This document shows positions 21,059 to 28,076 of a stretch of DNA of 32,778 bases, piece by piece. The notes beneath the pieces are model-generated. The model ran no database searches, was not told where the DNA came from, and was given only the letters and a program-made list of their open reading frames with translations. The translations under genes and the position numbers were made by a program. The stretch is from Bradyrhizobium sp. AS23.2 (GTDB lineage Bacteria > Pseudomonadota > Alphaproteobacteria > Rhizobiales > Xanthobacteraceae), in NCBI RefSeq assembly GCF_001908185.1, contig NZ_LGHM01000146.1, forward strand, positions 1 to 32,778, read 5' to 3'. Each line of letters starts with the position of its first letter. The first letter of the stretch is position 1.

Positions 21059-22426
21059 ATGCGTTCAATGAGAAGTGCGATTTTCGCTTTTGTCCACGGT
21101 GACGCAAATTTGCCACGCAAAACCTCATCAAAACAGCCGCTCGAATTGCCCGCCGTTCCGAAGGTGTCGCGGAGCGCAGTGATTGCTGTCGCGATTTTCC
21201 TGGTCGCGCATCTCGCGCTGCTCATCGGCCTGACGACGCCAGAGAAGTTCGTTTTCGACGAGGTGCATTACGTGCCGGCTGCGCGGCAGATGCTGGCGCC
21301 CGCGATGTCGCAGCCGATGCTCAATCCGATGCACCCGCCGCTGGCCAAGGAGCTGATCGCGGCGTCAATCGCGGCTTTCGGCGACAACGCGTTTGGCTGG
21401 CGCTATCCCGCGACATTGTTCGGCGCACTCGCGATCGTCGCGATCTATCTGTGCGGTCTCGCGCTGTTCTCCGCGCAAGCGCCCGCGATGGCCGCTGCGT
21501 TGATCGCGGCGTTCAATCAGATGGTTTACGTGCAGGCGCGTATCGCGATGCTCGACATCTTTGCGCTCGGCTTCGGCTTGCTCGCGATGGCCGCCTTCAT
21601 GCACGGATTTCGAAAGGAGCGGCCGCATGCGCTGTTCGCGCTGGCGGGTGCTCTGTTCGGTCTTGCTGCGGCCTGCAAGTGGAGCGGCCTGTTTCCGCTC
21701 GGCGTCTGCATCGTCATCGTCGCGGTGATCCGCCTGATGCAGGGCTGGCGCACGCTGTTTACCGACGCGAAGCCAGACGACTGGTACCGGCCTGATCTAT
21801 GGCCCGGTTTCAGGTTGCATCACGCCACGGTCTGCTTTGCCGTCCTGCCGGCCGCAACCTATCTTGCCGCTTTCGTTCCGCTCCATGGATTGTCACTGAC
21901 GGATCTGATCGAGGCGCAGCGCCGGATCTTTGCCGACAACACGACCACCGCGATTGCCGGTCACACCTATATGAGCTCGTGGCCATCCTGGCCGCTCCTC
22001 GCCCGCCCGGTGTGGTTCCTGTTCGACAAGACGGCGCACGACAGCATCTCCGCGATCGTCTTCCTCGGCAATCCGCTGGTGCTGTGGCCGGCGCTGCCGG
22101 CGCTCGCCATTGTACTGCGCGACTTCATCGTCGCGCGCCGCTGGGATGCCTTTCTGATCGCGGCGTTCTATTTCGGCTCCTGGCTCGCCTGGGCGTTGCT
22201 GCCGCGGACGCTCGGCTTCATCTATTATTATCTGCCGGCAGCGACTGTAGCATCGCTTGCACTGGTCTATGTGCTGCGAAGAGAAGGGCTGCCTCGCTGG
22301 CTGCTGTGGGCCTATGTCGGCGTCGCCGCCGTCGGCTTTGCAGTGATGTTGCCGATCTCGGCGGCCTACGTCGGTACATCGATGCAGACCTTCAGCCGAC
22401 TGATGCTGTTCCAGAGCTGGATCTGA
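21059..22426 (+). CDS. Protein O-mannosyltransferase-family (GT39) glycosyltransferase (455 aa)
   Basis: An integral inner-membrane GT-C glycosyltransferase with about ten to eleven hydrophobic segments. The first periplasmic loop holds EKFVFDEVHYVPAARQML (Asp67-Glu68, the catalytic acidic pair of PMT enzymes) and NPMHPPLAKELIA, the second PMT signature. The C-terminal third (from LSDLIEA-like region through HTYMSSWPSWPLLARPVWFL) matches the four-helix PMT C-terminal domain. Members transfer mannose or another sugar from a polyprenyl-phosphate carrier to Ser/Thr of exported proteins. Start could be ATG 21059 or 21068. It is divergent from the FecR/beta-barrel pair, which carries a Ser/Pro-rich linker, a natural acceptor. 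Confidence 0.88.
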   Translation: MRSMRSAIFAFVHGDANLPRKTSSKQPLELPAVPKVSRSAVIAVAIFLVAHLALLIGLTTPEKFVFDEVHYVPAARQMLAPAMSQPMLNPMHPPLAKELIAASIAAFGDNAFGWRYPATLFGALAIVAIYLCGLALFSAQAPAMAAALIAAFNQMVYVQARIAMLDIFALGFGLLAMAAFMHGFRKERPHALFALAGALFGLAAACKWSGLFPLGVCIVIVAVIRLMQGWRTLFTDAKPDDWYRPDLWPGFRLHHATVCFAVLPAATYLAAFVPLHGLSLTDLIEAQRRIFADNTTTAIAGHTYMSSWPSWPLLARPVWFLFDKTAHDSISAIVFLGNPLVLWPALPALAIVLRDFIVARRWDAFLIAAFYFGSWLAWALLPRTLGFIYYYLPAATVASLALVYVLRREGLPRWLLWAYVGVAAVGFAVMLPISAAYVGTSMQTFSRLMLFQSWI

Positions 22427-22435
22427 CAACAGAAA

Positions 22436-22463
22436 ACCGCCCGCCACTCACGTGGCAGGCGGT
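22436..22463 (-). terminator. Terminator for the OmpA-family gene
   Basis: ACCGCCCGCCAC (22436-22447) and GTGGCAGGCGGT (22452-22463) pair with one mismatch over loop TCAC. Read on the minus strand it is followed by TTTTC, just after the OmpA-family stop. It may also stop the convergent glycosyltransferase transcript. Confidence 0.75.
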
Positions 22464-22478
22464 TGTCGATTGTGGCAT

Positions 22479-23120
22479 TTATTTCGACGCGGTCTTGGTG
22501 TCCATGTTCACGACCTGGACGCGACGGTTGATCGGGTCGGCGCCGTTGGCGGTATCCTTCAGCTTGGTCTTGCCGTAGCCGACGGTGACGAGATCGGTGC
22601 CGTTGAGGCCGTAGTTCTGCACCAGGTATTTCTTGATCGTGTCGGCGCGCCGTTCGGAGAGCCCTTGATTGTACTCTTCGCCGCCGATCGCATCGGTATG
22701 GCCGGCGACCACGAAGGTCGAGCCCTTGAGCGCCGGATCGGACAAGGCCTTGCCGAGCGCCTGCACCGACGGCACCGACGTCTTGGCGATGTCGGCTGAG
22801 TTGTAGTCGAACTGGATTTCCAGATCGATCTTCGGCTTGGACGCCGCAAGCTCGGCGATCTGCTCGCGCTCGCCCATCGAGAGCGAACGGGTCGAGCGAT
22901 TGCGCACGGTGTTCAGGAATGTCGCCTCCTTGGCTTGTACGGTCGGATCGGCCTGCGGACCGACGGACAGGCCGCGGGTCACCGGCTTCGGCTTCAGCGC
23001 ATCCAGGATCTGGCTGGTGGAGACGTTGTTGTCACCGGCCAAGGCCAGGCCCGCCGTCATCGACAGCGCGGCCGAAAGGGTGATCGCCTTCAGTCCAAAA
23101 AACTTAGTAAAATGGGTCAT
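22479..23120 (-). CDS. OmpA-family peptidoglycan-binding protein (213 aa)
   Basis: ATG 23120 opens a signal peptide (KAITLSAALSMTAGLALAG, cut near residue 28), then a 90-residue Ser/Lys-containing linker, then an OmpA C-terminal domain from about residue 105: LEIQFDYNSADIAKTSVPSV, VVAGHTDAIGGEEYNQGLSE, RRADTIKKYL and NRRVQVVNM. The Asp in HTDAIG and Arg in NRRV are the diaminopimelate-binding pair. It has no N-terminal beta-barrel and no lipobox, so it is a soluble periplasmic protein tethered to peptidoglycan. Convergent with the glycosyltransferase gene. Confidence 0.92.
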   Translation of the reverse strand: MTHFTKFFGLKAITLSAALSMTAGLALAGDNNVSTSQILDALKPKPVTRGLSVGPQADPTVQAKEATFLNTVRNRSTRSLSMGEREQIAELAASKPKIDLEIQFDYNSADIAKTSVPSVQALGKALSDPALKGSTFVVAGHTDAIGGEEYNQGLSERRADTIKKYLVQNYGLNGTDLVTVGYGKTKLKDTANGADPINRRVQVVNMDTKTASK

Positions 23121-23320
23121 TGTCGTATCCTCGCTGTATCGCCTGATGACGATTTGATGCTGCGAGCATAGGGCAGGTTCAAAGGCCTTCATGTGATCTT
23201 GGTCACGGTGGAAGCGGGGGCTTCCGGGCTCATCCTGGTTCATTTGCGGCGTTTCGGGTGGGCGGCCTGGGGGCGGCGTTTCGCTTCCGTCGAGGTTCGC
23301 CACGGGTTCCGGCGATCGCG

Positions 23321-23479
23321 ATGACGAAGCTCGTTGTCGGGATGGGCGGTGAAGACACGCCGGGCAAGATCGCTGCGAGGAAGTCGATGGCCTCGGCCAA
23401 TTCCGACATGAGCAAAGGCAACGTGCGCGGCGCCTGCAAGCACTACATGAACGCCGAGAAGGCGATGGCGATGAAATAG
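23321..23479 (+). CDS. Possible small Lys/Met-rich protein (52 aa)
   Basis: The frame is open from a GTG at 23258; ATG 23321 gives 52 residues. The C-terminal part (KSMASANSDMSKGNVRGACK and then YMNAEKAMAMK) has a convincing helix-turn-helix composition and resembles the end of small exported proteins I remember from Bradyrhizobium. The start is doubtful: neither start has a good ribosome binding site and no signal peptide is seen, so the front end may have been lost. A good terminator follows 18 bp after the stop, supporting transcription. Confidence 0.4.
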   Translation: MTKLVVGMGGEDTPGKIAARKSMASANSDMSKGNVRGACKHYMNAEKAMAMK

Positions 23480-23497
23480 GCCTCGGCCGCACCATCC

Positions 23498-23532
23498 GGC
23501 CGCGCTGTCAGCAGTTGGCAGCGCGGCCTTTT
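23498..23532 (+). terminator. Rho-independent terminator
   Basis: GGCCGCGCTG (23498-23507) and CAGCGCGGCC (23519-23528) are perfectly inverted and followed by TTTTCTT. It ends the transcript of the short Lys/Met-rich ORF. Confidence 0.85.
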
Positions 23533-23596
23533 CTTGTGACCGTTGCTTTGCCGTCTCCTTTTTCCTGGCGCGAATCCCGCTACATTGCACCCTGCA

Positions 23597-24757
23597 ATGT
23601 CACGCGCGCCCGAACCGCTTCCACTCACCACGACGCAGGCCCGGCAGATCTGGCTCCATGCCCAGCGGCTGGATGAGCGCGCGCCGTTCGGCGAGGGCGC
23701 GCGGGCCGTTGCGGAGGCGATTACCCACCTCGGCTATGTGCAGATCGACACCATCAATGTTATCGAGCGCAGCCACCACCACATCCTGTTCAGCCGCATC
23801 CCGTCCTACCGGCGTGCCGATCTGCGCCACGCGCAGAGCGTCGACAGAAGCGTTTTCGAATACTGGACGCATGCGCTGTCCTATGTGCCGGCCAGCGACT
23901 TCCGTTTCTTTCTGCCGGCGATGCGCGAGCATCGCCGTGACGGGCACAAATGGTACGCCTCGGTCACGCCGGCCGACATGCGCAAGGTGATGCGGCTGGT
24001 ACGCGCGGGCCCGCTGACCATCCGCGACATCGAGGACGACGTGCTCACCGAGAAGGAGCACCTGTGGCAGAGCCGAAAGCCCTCGAAGCGGGCGTTGCAG
24101 CTTGCCTTCTACACCGGCGTGGTGACCATCAGCGCGCGCCAGGGCATGCTCAAGACCTATGAGCTGATGACGCGCCATTTCGGCTGGGACACGCTGCCGA
24201 AGCCGGCCTCGACAAATGACATCACGGCCTATCTGCTCGACCGCGCGCTGCGGTCGCAAGGCGTGGTGAGCCTCGATTCGATCTGTCATCTCGATGCGCC
24301 GCGCAAAAAGGCGGTAGCTAACCTGATCGCCTCGCGCGTCCGCCGTGGCGAGCTCGTGCCGGTTGCGATCGAGGACGCCGGCAGGCAGGAGCATTGGGCC
24401 ACGCCTGCGGCGCTGGAGCCGGGCGAGGTGTCGCCCGATCTCGTCCACATCCTCTCGCCGTTCGACCCCCTGATCATCCAGCGCAAGCGCACCAACCTCT
24501 TCTTCGGCTACAACCACCTGTTCGAAGCCTATGTGCCGAAGGCCAAGCGCAAGCTCGGCTATTTCGCGCTGCCGGTGCTGGTTGGCGACCAGATCGTCGC
24601 CGCGCTCGACCTCAAGACCGACCGGCAACGCAAGAAGCTCTTGATGCAGAAATGGACCTGGGTCGGGGAGGGGAAGAAGACAGCGGGGCGCAAGGAGCTC
24701 AAGCGCAAGATCGAGGACGAGCTCGATCGCTTCGAGCGGTTTCAATTGGCGGAGTGA
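23597..24757 (+). CDS. ycaQ: YcaQ-type winged-helix protein, predicted DNA crosslink glycosylase (386 aa)
   Basis: Member of the HTH_42 / AlkZ-like family (winged-helix DNA-binding domain, formerly DUF1006). ATG 23597 is preferred over the earlier frame start because TTTQARQIWLHAQRL is the family's N terminus. Gln49-Ile-Asp51 in GYVQIDTINVIERSHHHILF is the QxD motif that marks the AlkX/YcaQ branch, which unhooks interstrand crosslinks and excises alkylated bases. Further on, YWTHALSYVP and ILSPFDPLIIQRKRTNLFFG are strong family signatures, and the basic C terminus (RKKLLMQKW, KRKIEDELDRF) fits DNA contact. Length matches. Cytoplasmic, monocistronic; followed by a long repeat. Confidence 0.9.
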   Translation: MSRAPEPLPLTTTQARQIWLHAQRLDERAPFGEGARAVAEAITHLGYVQIDTINVIERSHHHILFSRIPSYRRADLRHAQSVDRSVFEYWTHALSYVPASDFRFFLPAMREHRRDGHKWYASVTPADMRKVMRLVRAGPLTIRDIEDDVLTEKEHLWQSRKPSKRALQLAFYTGVVTISARQGMLKTYELMTRHFGWDTLPKPASTNDITAYLLDRALRSQGVVSLDSICHLDAPRKKAVANLIASRVRRGELVPVAIEDAGRQEHWATPAALEPGEVSPDLVHILSPFDPLIIQRKRTNLFFGYNHLFEAYVPKAKRKLGYFALPVLVGDQIVAALDLKTDRQRKKLLMQKWTWVGEGKKTAGRKELKRKIEDELDRFERFQLAE

Positions 24758-24797
24758 GTGTGAACAGCGGAAATGTGTCGAGCGGCTTCAATAATCT

Positions 24798-24877
24798 CGT
24801 CATTGCGAGCGCAGCGAAGCAATCCAGAGTCTCGTCGCGGTGATAGTCTGGATTGCTTCGCTGCGCTCGCAATGACG
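24798..24877. repeat. Palindromic repeat with perfect 31-bp arms, copy 1
   Basis: CGTCATTGCGAGCGCAGCGA and the next 11 bases (24798-24828) are exactly inverted at 24847-24877, around an 18-nt loop. An identical pair of arms, also with an 18-nt loop, is at 31918-31997. In RNA this is a very stable hairpin. I recall this as a common Bradyrhizobium intergenic element. Confidence 0.92.
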
Positions 24878-25083
24878 GAGAAGAGGGCCGAAATCGCAGG
24901 ACCATCGCAAGGACGACTCGCAGGCGATCACGACCTGCGTCAGCCTGAGGGGCAGCGACCGCTGTCCCGGCGCAATGGAGTTCACCGGCTGCGCCCCGTG
25001 CATTGCTTGCTCCATTGACTCTTTGCCCGCGATGCTGAAAACCGCCCACTAGCCCACAAAAGCATCAACTCCGGGGGGAAGCC
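24878..25083 (+). other. Upstream region of the MFS gene: dyad and Cys-rich open frame
   Basis: CAATGGAG (24973-24980) is inverted as CTCCATTG (25010-25017), and TTGACT at 25015-25020 is a possible -35 element for the MFS gene. A plus-strand frame here reads CVSLRGSDRCPGAMEF, then TGCAPCIACSID, and ends at TAG about 25050; its start would lie inside or behind the repeat, so it may be the tail of a broken gene or chance. Confidence 0.3.
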
Positions 25084-26427
25084 ATGAGCCAGACCACGAC
25101 CTATGCCGGTTCCGCCGGCACGGCCAAGAACTCGAATAAGAGTGAAATCGAGACCTCGACCATCCGCGCCATCTCCTGGCGCCTGATCCCGTTCCTGGTG
25201 CTGGCCTACTTCTTCTCCTATCTCGACCGGGTCAATCTCGGTTTCGCCGCGCTGACCATGAATGCCGAGCTGAAGTTCACGCCGCTGATCTTCTCCTGGG
25301 GCGCCGGTATCTTCTTCATCGGCTATTTCATCTTCGAGGTGCCGAGCAATTTGGCGCTGGAGAAGTTCGGCGCCAGCCGCTGGATCGCGCGCATCATGGT
25401 GACCTGGGGCATCATCTCGGCGCTGATGGCGCTCGTGAACGGCGTAACGAGCTTTTACGTGCTGCGCTTCCTGCTGGGCGTCGCCGAAGCCGGCTTCTTC
25501 CCCGGCATCATCCTCTATCTCACCTACTGGTACCCGGCGGAATATCGCGCGCGCTTCCTCGCCGCCTTCGCCGTCGCCGTGCCGGTCTCGACCGTGATCG
25601 GCGCGCCGATCTCGGGCCTGTTGCTCGGGCTCGACGGCGTGATGGGCCTGAAGGGCTGGCAGTGGCTGTTCATTCTCGAAGGCATCCCGTCGGTGCTGCT
25701 CGGCATCGTCACCTGGTTCTATCTCACCGATCGGCCGGAGAAGGCGGATTGGCTGACGGCTGAGCAGAAGGGCTGGCTCAAGGCGAAGCTCGATTCCGAG
25801 ATCGCGGCCAAGCAGGCCGTAAAGCATCTCTCGCTCGGCCAAGCCCTTTCCTCGCCGAAGGTGATCGCGCTCAGCCTGATCTATTTCGGCTTCGTCGGCG
25901 CGCTCTACGGCATGCAGTTCTGGCTGCCGCAGATCGTCAAGGCGTTCGGCCTCACCAATGCGCAGACCGGCTTCGTCACCGCGATCCCGTACCTGTTCGG
26001 CACCATCGCCATGATCCTGTGGGCACGGCACTCGGACGCGACTCGCGAGCGGGTGTTCCACGTCGGCGCGCCGCTGATCCTGATCGCGATCGCGCTTGCC
26101 GTCTCCAGCTACATCACCGACCCCACCATGACGATGGTGGCGCTGACGGTTGCTGCGATCGGCGTGTTCTGCGTCTTCGGCGTGTTCTGGACCCTGCCGA
26201 CCGCCTGGCTCTCCGGTATGGCCGCCGCCGGCGCCATAGCCCTGATCAACTCGGTCGGGAACCTTGCCGGCTTCGCCGGGCCCTACCTGATTGGCTGGGT
26301 CAAGGAGGCAACCGGCCAGACCTCGACCGGCCTCTTGGTGCTCGCGATCCTGCCACTGCTCGCCGGCATCCTGGTCTTCATCGGCGGCCACGAGACCAAG
26401 CACGAGTTCGTCGAACAGGGTCGGTGA
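25084..26427 (+). CDS. MFS transporter, anion:cation symporter (ACS) family (447 aa)
   Basis: Twelve hydrophobic segments, inner membrane. SYLDRVNLGFAALTMNAEL in helix 1 and the loop after it, GAGIFFIGYFIFEVPSNLAL in helix 2, and RFLLGVAEAGFFPGIILYLT with the Tyr-Trp-Tyr-Pro that follows are the fingerprints of the ACS family (phthalate, tartrate, glucarate and related organic anion importers). The central loop between helices 6 and 7 is charged, and the end (HETKHEFVEQGR) is cytoplasmic. Likely imports a carboxylate by proton symport; the substrate cannot be told, and no catabolic gene is adjacent. GGGGGGAAG ahead of ATG 25084 is a strong ribosome binding site. Confidence 0.93.
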   Translation: MSQTTTYAGSAGTAKNSNKSEIETSTIRAISWRLIPFLVLAYFFSYLDRVNLGFAALTMNAELKFTPLIFSWGAGIFFIGYFIFEVPSNLALEKFGASRWIARIMVTWGIISALMALVNGVTSFYVLRFLLGVAEAGFFPGIILYLTYWYPAEYRARFLAAFAVAVPVSTVIGAPISGLLLGLDGVMGLKGWQWLFILEGIPSVLLGIVTWFYLTDRPEKADWLTAEQKGWLKAKLDSEIAAKQAVKHLSLGQALSSPKVIALSLIYFGFVGALYGMQFWLPQIVKAFGLTNAQTGFVTAIPYLFGTIAMILWARHSDATRERVFHVGAPLILIAIALAVSSYITDPTMTMVALTVAAIGVFCVFGVFWTLPTAWLSGMAAAGAIALINSVGNLAGFAGPYLIGWVKEATGQTSTGLLVLAILPLLAGILVFIGGHETKHEFVEQGR

Positions 26428-26440
26428 GATCTCGAAATCT

Positions 26441-26534
26441 GTAGGGTGGGCAAAGCGAAGCGTGCCCACCGATAGTTTTGCGTATCGATATTGCGGTGGT
26501 GGGCACGGCGCTAACGCGCCTTTGCCCACCCTAC
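26441..26534. repeat. Palindromic repeat (GTAGGGTGGGCAAAG family), copy 2
   Basis: GTAGGGTGGGCAAAG (26441-26455) and CTTTGCCCACCCTAC (26520-26534) are perfect 15-bp arms, with CGTGCCCACC and GGTGGGCACG inside. It is the inverted orientation of the copy at 18997-19082: the GCGAAGCG piece is in the left arm here and in the right arm there. Starts 14 bp after the MFS stop. Confidence 0.9.
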
Positions 26535-26685
26535 GGCGTCCGTCCGAGTGGCGACGTCCGCCTCGGGCTTTCTTCCAATCCTTACCTGCCCTTAACGATC
26601 ACGCTTTCCTGATGACTGACGATTATTGACTTTTATCAGTGATTAGTCGACACTTCTCTCATTGCAGTCGCAGGAGTGTCCTCCG

Positions 26686-27792
26686 ATGTTCGTCCGGTCA
26701 ATTTTGTCGAGCTATTCCAGGCTCTTGGCAGGTGCGTCGCTGGCCCTGATGGCGGTTTCGCTGGCCGGGTGCAATGACACCGTTGCCCAGAAAGCCGAGC
26801 CACCGCGACCGGTTCTGGTCGCGACCGCTCACTATGATGCTGAGACGCCCGAGCGCAGCTTCGTCGGCACCGTCAGGCCCCGGATCGAGAGCGATCTCGG
26901 CTTCCGCGTCGCCGGCAAGGTCGCCAAGCGCCTGGTCGAGGTCGGCCAGACCGTCGAGGTTGGTCAGCCGCTCGCGACCCTCGACGAGGTCGATTTGAAG
27001 CTTCAGGCCGAGCAGGCCGTCGCCGAGCAGACTGCCGCGACCGGCGTGCTGGCCCAGGCCGCCGCCGCCGAGCAGCGCGCCAAGGATCTGAAGGCCAAGG
27101 GGTGGACCACCGACGCGCAGCTCGACCAGAGCCGCGCTTCCGCCGACGAGGCCCGCGCGCGCCTGGACCGCGCTGTCCGCTCGGTCGAGCTGACCAAGAA
27201 TTCCCTTTCCTACGCGACGCTTGTTGCCGACGCCCGTGGCGTCGTCACCGCAACGCTGATCGAGCCCGGCCAAGTGGTTGCCGCGGGCCAGGCCTCGATC
27301 CGTGTCGCCCGCTTTGCCGAGAAGGAAGCGGTCGTCGCGATCCCTGAGACGTTGGTTGGACGCGCCAAGTCGGGCGTCGCCAGCGTCACTCTTTGGTCGG
27401 AGCCGGGCAAGAAATATACGGCCAAGCTGCGCGAGATCGCGCCGGCAGCCGATCCGGCCACGCGCACCTATCTTGCGAAATTCTCGCTGCCAGAGGCCGA
27501 CGACAAGGTCGCGCTCGGCATGACCGCGACACTGACGCTGTCGGACGCCGCCACCCAGCGCGTCGCGCGGCTGCCGCTGTCGGCGCTGTTCAGCGAAGGC
27601 GGCAAGCCGTCCTTCTATGTTGTCGACGACAACGGCGCGGTCACGCTGAAGCCGGTGACGGTGAAGTCCTACGAGAGCAACGATGTCGTCATCACGGGCG
27701 GCGTCGAAGAGGGCGCCAAGATCGTAGCGCTTGGCGTGCAGAAGCTCGATCCGAGCCAGAGGGTGCGGATCGTCTCGTCACTGTCTTTCTAA
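26686..27792 (+). CDS. RND efflux periplasmic adaptor lipoprotein (368 aa)
   Basis: The membrane-fusion subunit that links the inner-membrane pump to an outer-membrane channel. ATG 26686 has AGGAG ahead; the N terminus is a lipoprotein signal with lipobox LAGC (Cys29), so it is anchored by lipid. Then the barrel-sandwich start (SFVGTVRPRIESDLGFRVAG and VGQTVEVGQPLATLDEVDL), an Ala/Gln/Arg-rich alpha-hairpin (about 105-160), the second lipoyl half (GVVTATLIEPGQVVAAGQAS), a beta-barrel and a C-terminal membrane-proximal domain. Typical length. First gene of the efflux unit; the pump starts 284 bp downstream, with two repeats in between. An outer-membrane channel gene is not present here. Confidence 0.93.
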   Translation: MFVRSILSSYSRLLAGASLALMAVSLAGCNDTVAQKAEPPRPVLVATAHYDAETPERSFVGTVRPRIESDLGFRVAGKVAKRLVEVGQTVEVGQPLATLDEVDLKLQAEQAVAEQTAATGVLAQAAAAEQRAKDLKAKGWTTDAQLDQSRASADEARARLDRAVRSVELTKNSLSYATLVADARGVVTATLIEPGQVVAAGQASIRVARFAEKEAVVAIPETLVGRAKSGVASVTLWSEPGKKYTAKLREIAPAADPATRTYLAKFSLPEADDKVALGMTATLTLSDAATQRVARLPLSALFSEGGKPSFYVVDDNGAVTLKPVTVKSYESNDVVITGGVEEGAKIVALGVQKLDPSQRVRIVSSLSF

Positions 27793-27797
27793 TCCCC

Positions 27798-27899
27798 GTC
27801 ATTCCGGGGCGATGCGACAGCATCGAACTATGGTGCGCACTTGCGCACCTGAGAATCTCGAGATTCCGGGTCTGGTCCTTCGGACCATCCCGGAATGAC
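27798..27899. repeat. Palindromic repeat (GTCATTCCGGGG family), copy 2
   Basis: Starts GTCATTCCGGGGCGATGCGA and ends CATCCCGGAATGAC; inner hairpins GCGATGCGACAGCATCG and GGTGCGCACTTGCGCACC. Inverted relative to the copy at 16581-16681, sharing GAATCTCGAGATTCCGGGT in the opposite sense. It sits between the adaptor and pump genes. Confidence 0.82.
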
Positions 27900-27913
27900 A
27901 AGAAAAGTAAGTC

Positions 27914-28020
27914 CGTCGTTGCGAGGTGAGTTTCGGCCCGAGCGCAAATGCGAAGGCCGAAGCGGCGAGGCGATCCAGAATCTGCCCAGCCCCCTGGATT
28001 GCTTCGCTGCCTCGCGATGG
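27914..28020. repeat. Degenerate relative of the 31-bp-arm repeat
   Basis: CGTCGTTGCGAGG at the left and CCTCGCGATGG at the right flank GGCGATCCAGAATCTG and CCCTGGATTGCTTCGCTGCC. The GGATTGCTTCGCTG core is shared with the perfect copies at 24798 and 31918, but the arms have many changes and an extra inserted hairpin (TTCGGCCCGAGCGC..GAAGGCCGAA). Confidence 0.6.
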
Positions 28021-28076
28021 CCGGTTGAACAGGGCGGCTGTCGTTTTCGCAACTGGATCGTCTTTCGGAGAGTGCG

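Noticed and set aside
24982..26529. Minus-strand open frame (515 codons) opposite the MFS gene
   Set aside because: Composition (Glu, Arg, Asp, Gln-rich repeats) is that of an antisense frame of a membrane protein; it also runs through a repeat.
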